Assembly: GCF_000527095.1 (NCBI RefSeq)
Contig: NZ_AZUN01000001.1
Location: forward strand, 372,001-436,000
Direction of reading: 5' to 3'
DNA from: Methylomicrobium lacus LW14
GTDB lineage: Bacteria > Pseudomonadota > Gammaproteobacteria > Methylococcales > Methylomonadaceae
DNA length: 64,000 nt
In this document: positions 49,815 to 58,413 of the stretch, piece after piece
Position numbering within the stretch: the stretch's first letter is position 1
How the letters are laid out: every line of letters begins with the position of its first letter
Notes under the pieces: generated by a model
Seen by the model: the letters and a program-made list of their open reading frames with translations, nothing else
What the model was told of the DNA's origin: nothing
Databases searched by the model: none
Translations under genes and position numbers: made by a program

Positions 49815-50833
49815 GCGCGATCTTCCGTGCCGCCCGCGTTGAACTTGATCGCGGTCAAAAGCAGCGGCAGATAGGCCAGGGCGAGGCCCAGGATGCCGTT
49901 CAGCAAGCCGAGGCCGATCGAGACCGCCAGCGGCAACAGCCAGAACAGATTGACCGCGCCGACGAACAGCGTCACCGGCCTGTGCGAACCGAAACGGCGC
50001 GCGGCGAACTGGTAGGCATGGCTCCGGTGCGCTTCGTGCAGTTTTTCGCCGCGCCGAAAGCGTTGCAGCAAAGTCAAGGTCGCATCGACGATGAACACGC
50101 CGAGCAGGCATAGCCAGCTCCAGAACAGATTCGGGTTAAGCCAGGCGGCCTGGATCGAGATCAAGCCTAAAATGATCCCCAAAAAACCGCTACCCGCATC
50201 GCCCATGAAAATCTTCGCGGGCGGAAAGTTCCAGATCAAAAAGCCGGCGACGGCGGCCGCGAGCAATGCCGGCTCCAACCATACACTCTCATTGCCGAAC
50301 AACAGGAACAATAGAACGCCGCCCAGACAAGTCGTGATCGCTTCGATGCCGGCGATGCCGTCGATGCCGTCCATGAAGTTATAAAGATTCAGCAGCCAGA
50401 CCAGATAGAAGAGGCCGAAAATATGGCCGATCCAGCCGAGATCGACGGCCTGGCCGAACAGGGGCAGGGGCGGAAAGCCGCCGAGCCAATACAGGCCCCA
50501 GCCGGCGCCGATGAAATGCGCCAATAGCCGCCAGCCGGCGGGGATATGGCGGTGATCGTCCAGGAAGCCGACCACGGCGACCCAGGCGCCGGCGCCGAAC
50601 AGCGCCAAACCCTGTTTTGGCGTCAACAAGCCGAGCGCGAACAGCGCCCCCAGGCTGACCAAGAACACTACCACGATCGCCATGCCGCCGCCGCGCGGGG
50701 TTGGCAGCGTATGCGAACTGCGCTGGTTCGGTACGTCGATCATATTCGAGATCAGCGCATAACGGCGGATCAGGCCGGTGAACAGGCACGCGGCCGCCAA
50801 AGCCGCCAGGAGTAAACCGCCAGTCTGCATCAC
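49811..50833 (-). CDS. wbpL: Undecaprenyl-phosphate HexNAc-1-phosphate transferase (WecA/WbpL family)
   Basis: Polytopic enzyme (about 10-11 hydrophobic segments, 340 residues) that starts O-antigen assembly by moving a HexNAc-1-phosphate onto undecaprenyl phosphate. Family motifs are visible: DVPNQRSSHTLPTPRGGG near the N-terminus, NLYNFMDGIDGIAG (the DDxxN-like catalytic region) and FPPAKIFMGDAGSGFLG. The cytoplasmic HRSHAYQ-type histidine motif also appears (EAHRSHAYQ). It lies between the epimerase/reductase and wbpM, so its substrate is probably the sugar these two make. Confidence 0.92.
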   Translation of the reverse strand: MMQTGGLLLAALAAACLFTGLIRRYALISNMIDVPNQRSSHTLPTPRGGGMAIVVVFLVSLGALFALGLLTPKQGLALFGAGAWVAVVGFLDDHRHIPAGWRLLAHFIGAGWGLYWLGGFPPLPLFGQAVDLGWIGHIFGLFYLVWLLNLYNFMDGIDGIAGIEAITTCLGGVLLFLLFGNESVWLEPALLAAAVAGFLIWNFPPAKIFMGDAGSGFLGIILGLISIQAAWLNPNLFWSWLCLLGVFIVDATLTLLQRFRRGEKLHEAHRSHAYQFAARRFGSHRPVTLFVGAVNLFWLLPLAVSIGLGLLNGILGLALAYLPLLLTAIKFNAGGTEDRA

Positions 50834-51816
50834 TTTCGGGTTTCCAAATAATATTGAGCGGCTCTGCGCAAGGCCTGATCGACACCGACCGGAGGCTGCC
50901 AGGCAAGCCGCTCACGAGTTTTGCCAATATCCACCTGCAATGAACCGCAAAGCTTTTGGATCGCCGCGGTTTTGCCGAGGCAGCGCGCGGCGAAATTCAA
51001 TACGCCCGGCGGCACCGGCAAAAGACGCGCACGTTTGCCGAGCGCGGCCGCGGTTTTGCTCAAGAGTTCAGGCGTCGAGAGGTCCTCGCCATCGCTGGCC
51101 AGAAAAGTCTGATTCGCGGCGCCGGGGTGATCGATGCAGGCGAGGATCAGGTCGACCAGGTTATCGACCGCGACCAGGCTGCGCCGGTTTTGAATCGAAG
51201 CCAAGGGCAGCGGAATGCCTTTGTCGAGCCAGCGCATCATGCTGAAAAAATTGCCTTTCACTCCAGGGCCGTAAACCAGGGGAGGGCGGATGATCACAAA
51301 TTCCATCGTGGAATTCAAACAGAGTTCGCGCAAGCCGTCTTCGGCTTCGCGTTTGGAAATGCCGTAGGCGTCTTCGGGGACAGGTGTGTCGTCTGCGCGG
51401 TAAGGCCGTCCGGGGGCTGTCGCCTCGCCGTTCACCTTGATCGAGCTGATAAAAATGAAGCGTTTGACGCCGGCCTCTAGCGCCTGCCTGGCCAGATTCA
51501 GCGAGCCTTCGACATTGGCCTTGCGGAATTCGGCGAGCGGGTCGGCCGCGGTGTCCTGCATCACATGAACCCGCGCGGCGAGATGCACGACCGCGTCGAT
51601 GCCCTGCAAGGCGGTGCTCCAGTCGGCAAGCGCGGCAAGATCGCCGGTTTCGATCCAGTCGGCGCCTTGCGGCCGGCCGAGTCCCGCCAAACGCCGCACC
51701 GCGGCGCGGACGGAAAATTTTTGTTCGGCCTTTAAACGCTCGACCAAGGCGCTGCCGACGAAGCCGTTGGCGCCGGTGACCAGAATATTCAAGTGGCGGT
51801 TATCGGACAAGCTCAT
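50830..51816 (-). CDS. NAD-dependent sugar epimerase/4-reductase (WbpV/WbpK-like)
   Basis: An extended SDR of 328 residues. NAD motif is VTGANGFVGSAL at the N-terminus, LAARVHVM follows, and the catalytic YGISKREAE (YxxxK). In loci with wbpL and wbpM, proteins of this kind reduce UDP-4-keto-6-deoxy-GlcNAc to UDP-D-QuiNAc or UDP-D-FucNAc. The stereochemistry cannot be read from sequence. It overlaps both neighbours by four bases. Confidence 0.85.
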   Translation of the reverse strand: MSLSDNRHLNILVTGANGFVGSALVERLKAEQKFSVRAAVRRLAGLGRPQGADWIETGDLAALADWSTALQGIDAVVHLAARVHVMQDTAADPLAEFRKANVEGSLNLARQALEAGVKRFIFISSIKVNGEATAPGRPYRADDTPVPEDAYGISKREAEDGLRELCLNSTMEFVIIRPPLVYGPGVKGNFFSMMRWLDKGIPLPLASIQNRRSLVAVDNLVDLILACIDHPGAANQTFLASDGEDLSTPELLSKTAAALGKRARLLPVPPGVLNFAARCLGKTAAIQKLCGSLQVDIGKTRERLAWQPPVGVDQALRRAAQYYLETRK

Positions 51817-52940
51817 GCCTTCGACCAGACCGTGCGATTGACATAGCCGGTGTAGCTCAGCACGACCCGGACAATTTGCTTGGAGACTTCGCCGGCCTGA
51901 TAGTCGGGAATCTCCGGAATCACTCGGCGCGTCCTGTCATGCTGGCCGGTCACGACACGGACCGCATCCAGCACGTTATCCTGCTTCAGGCCGCACATCA
52001 CCAGCGTGCCGACATCCATGCCTTCCGGCCGTTCATGGGTATGACGTATCGTGACCGCGGGCAGATTCAGCAAGGATGCTTCCTCGGTGATCGTGCCGCT
52101 GTCGGACACCACGCAAAATGCGGCCATTTGCAGACGGATGTAGTCTAGAAAGCCGAACGGCTTCAGATAGCGGATCAACGGATGCGAGAGGGATTCGCCG
52201 AGCGCTTCGAGGCGTTTCCGGGTACGCGGATGTGTCGAGACGATCACCGGAAATTGATACTGCTCGGCCAAGGCGCGCAGGGTTTCCAGAAGGTCGCGTA
52301 AATTTTCCGGGCTGTCGACGTTTTCTTCCCGGTGCGCGCTGACGATGAAGAAGCGGCCTTCCTGCAAGTGCTCCCTGGCCAGCACGTCGGATGCGAGTAT
52401 CTTCGGCTGGTAATAATCCAGCACTTCCTGCATGTGCGAGCCGGTCTTGATGATCGTCTCGGGACGGATGCCCTCGGCGATCAGATAGCGGCGGGCATGC
52501 TCGGTCAATACCATATTGATGTCGCTCAGATGATCGAGTACCTTGCGGTTCAGTTCCTCCGGTACGCGCTGATCGAAGCAGCGGTTGCCCGCTTCCATGT
52601 GGAAGACCGGTATCTTGCGCCGTTTCGCCGCGATCACGGCCAGGCAGGTGTTGGTGTCGCCGTACAGCAACAGGGCGTCGGGCATTTCCTTCGCGAACAC
52701 CTCATCGGCCTTCGCGATCACGTCGGCGATCGCTTGCGCAGCGGTTTCGCCGGTAACGCCGAGGAAATAATCGGGCTTCCGAATTTCGAGGTCGTCGAAA
52801 AACACCTGATTCAACTCATAGTCGTAATTCTGCCCGGAATGCACCAGGATATGCTGCGTGTAGAGGTCGAGTTCGGCAATCACCCGGCTCATCTTGATCA
52901 GCTCCGGGCGCGTGCCGATCAGGGTCATCACTTTAAGCAT
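51813..52940 (-). CDS. wecB: Non-hydrolysing UDP-HexNAc 2-epimerase
   Basis: A 375-residue GT-B-fold epimerase. MTLIGTRPELIKMSRVIAEL is the N-terminal signature; HTHERPEGMD and VSDSGTITEEASLL carry UDP-binding residues. Close association with capE-like and RmlD-like genes points to the WbjD/WbvD role, the last step to an L-sugar nucleotide, rather than ManNAc production. The start overlaps the end of the dehydratase gene. Confidence 0.92.
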   Translation of the reverse strand: MLKVMTLIGTRPELIKMSRVIAELDLYTQHILVHSGQNYDYELNQVFFDDLEIRKPDYFLGVTGETAAQAIADVIAKADEVFAKEMPDALLLYGDTNTCLAVIAAKRRKIPVFHMEAGNRCFDQRVPEELNRKVLDHLSDINMVLTEHARRYLIAEGIRPETIIKTGSHMQEVLDYYQPKILASDVLAREHLQEGRFFIVSAHREENVDSPENLRDLLETLRALAEQYQFPVIVSTHPRTRKRLEALGESLSHPLIRYLKPFGFLDYIRLQMAAFCVVSDSGTITEEASLLNLPAVTIRHTHERPEGMDVGTLVMCGLKQDNVLDAVRVVTGQHDRTRRVIPEIPDYQAGEVSKQIVRVVLSYTGYVNRTVWSKA

Positions 52941-53943
52941 GGAGTTCGTTCCTGATGTAATCGAGCGTCAACAGCAGGTTTTTGATCTGGGCGACGTTAA
53001 GACGATGGGTATTGTGCGAGGTATAGTCGTCCACCTCCGAGATATGCGTCTCGCCTTCGACGAAATATTTGTTGTAGTTCAGGTCGCGGTTGTCCGCCGG
53101 AATGCGATAGTAGCGCTCCATGTCCTCGGCCTTGGCCATTTCCTCGCGCGAGATCAGCGATTCGTACAGTTTTTCGCCGTGGCGGGTGCCGATCACCTTG
53201 ACCGGCGAGGAACTGTTGAACAGTTCTTTCAGGGCCTCGGCCAAATCCGCGACGGTCGATGCCGGCGCTTTCTGTACGAAAATGTCGCCCTGCTCAGCAT
53301 GCTCGAACGCATGCAGGACCAGATCGACCGAGTCTTCCAGCGACATCAGGAAACGGGTCATGTTCGGGTCGGTCACGGTGATCGGCTCATTTTTTTTGAT
53401 CTGGCTGATGAACAGCGGGATCACCGAGCCGCGCGAGGCCATCACGTTGCCGTAGCGGGTCGCGCAGACGACCGTGCCGGTTTCTGGAATCATCCTGGAG
53501 CGCGCGACCATGATCTTCTCGGCCATCGCCTTCGAGATGCCCATCGCGTTGATCGGATACACCGCCTTGTCGGTGCTCAGCACGACCACCCGGCGCACGC
53601 CGTTCGCGATCGCCGCGTTCAACACGTTCTCGGTGCCGATCACGTTGGTCTTGACCGCTTCCATCGGATAAAACTCGCAGGACGGCACCTGTTTCAGCGC
53701 CGCCGCGTGAAAAATATAATCGACGCCGGTCATAGCCTCGGAAACGCTGGCATAGTCGCGGACATCGCCGATGTAAAACTTGACCTTGTCGTTCGCCAGC
53801 GCGATACGCATGTCTTCCTGTTTTTTTTCATCGCGGCTGAATATGCGGATCTCCCGGACAGCGGTGTCCAGAAAACGCTTCAACACCGTATGCCCGAACG
53901 AGCCGGTGCCGCCGGTAATCATTAATACTTTATCATCAAACAT
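52933..53943 (-). CDS. capE: UDP-GlcNAc 4,6-dehydratase/5-epimerase (CapE/WbjB family)
   Basis: A soluble SDR that converts UDP-GlcNAc to a 4-keto-6-deoxy-L-hexosamine derivative. The cofactor motif is ITGGTGSFGHTVLKRFL. The catalytic region includes HAAALKQVPSCEFYPMEAVKTN split across the active site and STDKAVYPINAMGISKAMAEK. ATG 53943 is preferred; a TTG at 53958 sits almost on top of the AAGGAG sequence. The product length is 336 residues. It is paralogous in chemistry to WbpM in the same operon but inverts C5. Confidence 0.92.
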   Translation of the reverse strand: MFDDKVLMITGGTGSFGHTVLKRFLDTAVREIRIFSRDEKKQEDMRIALANDKVKFYIGDVRDYASVSEAMTGVDYIFHAAALKQVPSCEFYPMEAVKTNVIGTENVLNAAIANGVRRVVVLSTDKAVYPINAMGISKAMAEKIMVARSRMIPETGTVVCATRYGNVMASRGSVIPLFISQIKKNEPITVTDPNMTRFLMSLEDSVDLVLHAFEHAEQGDIFVQKAPASTVADLAEALKELFNSSSPVKVIGTRHGEKLYESLISREEMAKAEDMERYYRIPADNRDLNYNKYFVEGETHISEVDDYTSHNTHRLNVAQIKNLLLTLDYIRNELHA

Positions 53944-53964
53944 CGGCGCGCTCGGCAAACTCCT

Positions 53965-54828
53965 TCATTTAAAATTTTTCATCATCAAAATCAATTCCGG
54001 CCACGAGGGCGGCGCATAGCCGGTGGCTTGGCGGAAACGCGTCGAGTCCAGCGAACGGTCGATAGCAACCTGTTCGTCCGGAATAATCGCTATCGTTTTT
54101 TGATAGGCTTCGGCAACGAGTTTCAGCAGCGAGCATTTGTCGATCGGCGCGGCCGAAACATGATACAGGCCCGAAAGCTCCGGATTCGGCAGCACAAAGG
54201 CGCGTATTATCCGGGCCAGCTCGACGGTCGGCAAGCCGGAAAAGATGGCTTTTTGATAGCCCTTCACGCTGCCTTCTTGCGACAGAAACCAGTCGACCAG
54301 ACCAACCTGGCTTGACAACTCGTGGCCGATGATCGACGTGCGCAGGGTTACCGCATTCGGCGCACCGTGGATTTCGCCGATGTATTTGGATTTGCCGTAC
54401 AGGTCTTCCGCATCGGAAGGGTCGGTTTCCAGATACATCCCCTTGCTGCCGGAGAAGACGCAGTCGGTGCTGACGTGAATCAGGCGCGCGCCGGATAAGG
54501 CGCACAGCTTCGCCAGCCGGTGCGGCAGCATCGCATTGATCGGCAGCGCCGCCAGCGGGTCCTGTGCATCCGTAAGCTGCTTGATCAGGCCGATGCAGTT
54601 GATCACGACGTCGGGGCGGACTTTTTCAAAGGCGCCGACCAGCGTATCGAAATCGAGCACATTGATATGGGCGATCAGGTTTGGCTGCAATGCGTCCGCA
54701 AAAAAACGTTTGCCGCCGGCATTCTGCACAGTTCCCCAGACCTGCAATTCGGGGGCGTCCGACAAGTAGCGGAAAACCGCGTTGCCGAGCATGCCGGTTG
54801 CGCCGAGCACCAGGACTTTCAGGCTCAT
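53965..54828 (-). CDS. RmlD-like NAD(P)H-dependent 4-keto-sugar reductase
   Basis: A 287-residue SDR: VLGATGMLGNAVFRYL cofactor motif, INCIGLIKQL, STDCVFSGSKGMY and the YGKSKYIGE YxxxK motif. It lacks the extra C-terminal cupin domain of WbjC/CapF/FnlB (about 370 residues). That argues for the WbvR type, reducing the CapE product to UDP-L-RhaNAc, which the 2-epimerase would turn into UDP-L-QuiNAc. This assignment is by domain size and context. Confidence 0.82.
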   Translation of the reverse strand: MSLKVLVLGATGMLGNAVFRYLSDAPELQVWGTVQNAGGKRFFADALQPNLIAHINVLDFDTLVGAFEKVRPDVVINCIGLIKQLTDAQDPLAALPINAMLPHRLAKLCALSGARLIHVSTDCVFSGSKGMYLETDPSDAEDLYGKSKYIGEIHGAPNAVTLRTSIIGHELSSQVGLVDWFLSQEGSVKGYQKAIFSGLPTVELARIIRAFVLPNPELSGLYHVSAAPIDKCSLLKLVAEAYQKTIAIIPDEQVAIDRSLDSTRFRQATGYAPPSWPELILMMKNFK

Positions 54829-56063
54829 TTTGCGGTTTCTCCTATTCTGGCGGTCAAAATATCGATCAATCGCTGTGTTTGTGCGGTCATTTCGAAATGT
54901 TCAAGAAAATAGGCGCGTCCTTTACGGCCCATTACATCACGTTCGGCTTTGCTCATTGTATAGAGCTTTTCGATGCAAGCGGCCAAGGCCTCCGCATCTT
55001 CGGCCGGGGAGCAGAGCCCGGCGCCGGCTTCCTCGATGACCTTCGCGCCTTCGCCGTCGAGGGACGCAATGATCGGCTTGCCGGCTGCGAGATAAGCCTG
55101 AATCTTGCTCGGGATCACGAAAGCAAAAATCTCCTCGCGCTTCAGCGTCACCAGTAAGCCTTGGGCGCGGCTGAAAATCGGCGGCATCGCTTTCGGCGGG
55201 AAGCGGCCCGCCAGCAGCAAATTATCCAGCGCTTTCTCGGCTTTTTGCCGTTCCAGCCAGGATTGCATGCTGCCGCTGCCGACCACGATCAGCTTCACGT
55301 CCGGAAGATGCCGTAACCGTTCCGCGGCTCCGGCCAGCGTATCGAGCGCCTGCGCGGTGCCGAGGTTGCCCGCGAAGACCAGGCAAAAATGCGCATCGAG
55401 CGTATCGAGCAGGCTTTGAGGCACAAGCGCGGCGTCGCCGGGCGTTGCGTTTTTATCTTCAAACGAATTCGGATAATAAACGATTTTGTCTTCTCGTGCA
55501 TAATGCGCGACCGCTTTGATGAAAGCGCGCGACTGCACCAGGAGAGTGTCCGAGCCCGCATAAATGCCTTTGACCATCCAGCCGATCAGCTTCAGCAACA
55601 AGGGATTCCGGATAAAGCCGGTGGCGCTGACGCTCTCCGGCCATAGATCCTGTACCCAGATGGCCAAGTGCGCGCGTTTGAGCCATTTCAACACGAGCGC
55701 CGGAATCGCCTGGGTGATCGGCGAAATCGCAAACACCAGGATCGCATCGAAGGACTTGCCGCGCAGGAGCCAGGGCGCATAAATCATCCCGGACAACACG
55801 AACGACAGATAATTGGCCGCGAGGCGCAGGCCGCCGCCTTTGCCGCGCGGCAGCAGCGGCATGCGGATCACCTCGATCGCGTCGGCGTAGCGTTCGCGCT
55901 GAATGCCAGACCAGCGATAACCTTCGTATATCGCGCCCTGCGGATAATTGGGCTTGCCGGTCAGCACGGTCACGTGATGGCCCAAGGCATGGAGGTGCCG
56001 CGCCAGATCGTTGATGATAAATGATTCGGGGGCGAAATACTGACTAACAATCAGGATTTTCAT
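54825..56063 (-). CDS. Glycosyltransferase family 4 (WbuB-like)
   Basis: A 412-residue GT-B enzyme. The N-terminal ILIVSQYFAPESFIINDLA and KPNYPQGAIYEGYRW are typical of WbuB-type L-FucNAc/L-QuiNAc transferases. The central IWVQDLWPESV and the C-terminal LLVTLKREEIFAFVIPSKIQ with the E-x7-E-like region follow. It overlaps the RmlD-like gene, whose product likely feeds its donor sugar. Expected to add the second sugar of the repeat unit on the cytoplasmic membrane face. Confidence 0.88.
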   Translation of the reverse strand: MKILIVSQYFAPESFIINDLARHLHALGHHVTVLTGKPNYPQGAIYEGYRWSGIQRERYADAIEVIRMPLLPRGKGGGLRLAANYLSFVLSGMIYAPWLLRGKSFDAILVFAISPITQAIPALVLKWLKRAHLAIWVQDLWPESVSATGFIRNPLLLKLIGWMVKGIYAGSDTLLVQSRAFIKAVAHYAREDKIVYYPNSFEDKNATPGDAALVPQSLLDTLDAHFCLVFAGNLGTAQALDTLAGAAERLRHLPDVKLIVVGSGSMQSWLERQKAEKALDNLLLAGRFPPKAMPPIFSRAQGLLVTLKREEIFAFVIPSKIQAYLAAGKPIIASLDGEGAKVIEEAGAGLCSPAEDAEALAACIEKLYTMSKAERDVMGRKGRAYFLEHFEMTAQTQRLIDILTARIGETAK

Positions 56064-56142
56064 GGCTTAGCCGGATAAGAATCGTTTCCATTTAAAATCA
56101 TATGCTGGTCGCCGCTCTTGGGCATCGCTTCAGTCATGGCTA

Positions 56143-57201
56143 TTATTGTGCCTGAACTAGAGCGCGATGGATGAATTCCCGGGCGTTTTGCAGCGGCAAG
56201 GGGTTTTCCTCGATTCCTAAAAACCGCTTCACGGCGCGTGCGATCGAGGTGGGCGAATGCGGGTCGAACGTCTGCTCCGGATCGAGCACGTCGCGCACAT
56301 AGTCCAATTCCGGGGCCAGCACCGGCAGGCCGGCCTGTCTGGCTTCGATCAGGGGCAAGCCGAGGGACTCGAACGAGGAGGGATAGATCAGCGCTTGCGT
56401 CTCCCGGTAAAGTCGTTTGACGCCTTGATGGGGCAGGCTGCCCTGGTTCTCGATGCGCAATTTATGGGCGCTTTTTTGTTGATTGATCCAATGGATTAAC
56501 GGCAGCGTCGTCTTTTCATCCAGAGTCAGGCACAGCGTCGGGAATAGCCCTTCCGAAGCCAGTAAACTCCATGCCTGAACGAGCGTCTTGTGGTTTTTGT
56601 GCGGCTCTCCCGAAGCGACATACAGAAAATCGAAGCGATTCGTTGCGTGCGGATGCGAATCTTTGCCGGTGCGGCGATAACCTTCGCTCTCGCTCACGAA
56701 GGGGAAGATACGAATGGGTTTATTTTTCGCGATGCCCGATGAGCGCAAGGATCGCTGCATCGATGGCGTCTGCACGATAAAGGCTGTCACTTGTTCCGCT
56801 CGGGACGCCAGCCACAGCCTTTCCAGGCCGATTTTCAGCCGTGTTTTGCAGGAAAAATCGGCAAGGCTGAAGGGTTCTATCAGGTAGCGGTTTTGCAAAA
56901 ACACCTGCACGCTTCCCGGCACGCGAAAGATCGGCGGCAAGTTGCCGAAACACAGCACCCGGTCGTCTGCCCGTGCATTTCTCGCCAGCCACCATTCGGC
57001 TTTCAAACGCTCCTGGATTGTCGGTTTGACCCAACGGGTGTTGATGTTGCCTGGAACCAGCTTGCGTTCCTGCAAACGGCTGTCAAGCGCAGCGACGACT
57101 TCCAAATCTTCCGGCAAGGCTTCGAGCAAGGGCAATAATAAGGTGAGTCCTCCTCCTTGGTGTACATTGATGGCATGAATGATTAATCTTCCGGAAGGCA
57201 T
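56143..57201 (-). CDS. Glycosyltransferase family 4
   Basis: A 352-residue GT-B-fold protein. GGGLTLLLPLLEAL (donor/acceptor loop after the first strand) is followed by FDFLYVASGEPHKNHKTLVQAW at the start of the C-terminal Rossmann domain. LIYPSSFESLGLPLIEARQAGLPVL carries the conserved Glu pair. It would add another residue to the O-unit; donor unknown. It is separated by about 80 bases from the WbuB-like gene and 100 from the acyltransferase. Confidence 0.88.
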   Translation of the reverse strand: MPSGRLIIHAINVHQGGGLTLLLPLLEALPEDLEVVAALDSRLQERKLVPGNINTRWVKPTIQERLKAEWWLARNARADDRVLCFGNLPPIFRVPGSVQVFLQNRYLIEPFSLADFSCKTRLKIGLERLWLASRAEQVTAFIVQTPSMQRSLRSSGIAKNKPIRIFPFVSESEGYRRTGKDSHPHATNRFDFLYVASGEPHKNHKTLVQAWSLLASEGLFPTLCLTLDEKTTLPLIHWINQQKSAHKLRIENQGSLPHQGVKRLYRETQALIYPSSFESLGLPLIEARQAGLPVLAPELDYVRDVLDPEQTFDPHSPTSIARAVKRFLGIEENPLPLQNAREFIHRALVQAQ

Positions 57202-57302
57202 GGGCTCAGTAAAGTTGCTGCGGCTTTGTAGGCCGAGAGTTCGTGCTCTCGACAGGATCGGACATCTTCGGGCGGCAGATTATATCATGATAGCTCGATG
57301 CA

Positions 57303-58388
57303 TTATGCCCGGCTTTGGCGCGGCGGCAGACGGCTTGTGCGCCGGTTCCTGAGGCGCAAGGTCAGAGGCTTTTCGATCCAGACATGAAGCGCCGCCGAGG
57401 CGGCAAGGCACGCAAGCAAGATCGCTACATAAGTCAGCAGCGCCCCGGTCAAGCCAAGCTTTGGCAGTTTAAGCAAGACTGCAACTTTGCACAACACGCT
57501 GATGAGGGGGTAATGAATCAAATAAAGCGCGTAGGACGCGCTGCCGAGCAATTGCACCCACTTGTTGCCGAGCAGGGTCCAGCCCTTGTCTTCCGCCTGC
57601 ACGAGCCCGAAAACGATCAGGCTGCAAGCCGCCCCATAAGGCAAGATTTCCCTATCGGTTAGCCAGACACTGCCCATCACGTGATGCGCGGCTACAAAGA
57701 CAAACAACGCCGCGCCGATGCCGGCGCAGATCAGCGCCTTCGGCAGCGAAATCTTGTAGACAGCGCACGCTAGCGACACCGCCATGCCCATGATGAACAG
57801 CCACATGTAGTCCGACAGCAGGAATGACAAGGGGAATGCAAGATCCTGGGAGTCTCTGTAAAAAAAATACAGAGACGCAAAGGCAAGGATCAAGGCCACC
57901 CCGAAGAATCTGTGAATGATCACTAAGGCAAATGACGCATAAAACAACATTTCGTACTGCAGCGTCCAGGCGACGTTGAGGACGGGAGCGCCATTGATGC
58001 CCGACACATCGTTGTCCAGCGGAATCAACAGCAGCGCTTTGAGCAGCAGTAACGGATCATGCGGAACCGTGTTGCGAAGCGATGCGGAGGCCAGCGCGAG
58101 ACAGAATACCGAGATAAAAATGATCCAGTAAGCCGGGTAGATGCGCACAAAGCGTTTTCGAACATAGCCGAGCAATTGCCGGGGCCGCGATATGTCGTTC
58201 CTGTGCGCATAAAAGATAATGAATCCGCTCAACACGAAAAAGAATTCGACGCCGGCTTTGCCAAATGCAAAGGGGATCGAGAAGGCGGCGATGCTGAAAT
58301 ATTTAGCGCTTGCGATCGCGGGGCCCAGATGGAAGAGCACGACGAATAGGGCTGCGATCGCTCGTCCTGCTTGCAGTGACTTGTACAT
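57303..58388 (-). CDS. Acyltransferase family 3 (O-acetylase, OafA-like)
   Basis: A polytopic membrane protein of 361 residues with about ten hydrophobic helices. The N-terminal LQAGRAIAALFVVLFHLG carries the conserved Arg and His of the family. FFFVLSGFIIFYAH and RKRFVRIYPAYW follow. It probably O-acetylates the surface polysaccharide. There is no SGNH domain. Confidence 0.9.
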   Translation of the reverse strand: MYKSLQAGRAIAALFVVLFHLGPAIASAKYFSIAAFSIPFAFGKAGVEFFFVLSGFIIFYAHRNDISRPRQLLGYVRKRFVRIYPAYWIIFISVFCLALASASLRNTVPHDPLLLLKALLLIPLDNDVSGINGAPVLNVAWTLQYEMLFYASFALVIIHRFFGVALILAFASLYFFYRDSQDLAFPLSFLLSDYMWLFIMGMAVSLACAVYKISLPKALICAGIGAALFVFVAAHHVMGSVWLTDREILPYGAACSLIVFGLVQAEDKGWTLLGNKWVQLLGSASYALYLIHYPLISVLCKVAVLLKLPKLGLTGALLTYVAILLACLAASAALHVWIEKPLTLRLRNRRTSRLPPRQSRA

Positions 58389-58413
58389 GACGTCTCAATC
58401 TCCCAAAATGCGC

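Noticed and set aside
49815..50111. N-terminal extension of the wbpM frame up to 50111
   Set aside because: The extra residues overlap the upstream transferase gene in another frame and look like shadow translation; ATG 49814 with a four-base overlap gives the normal family length.
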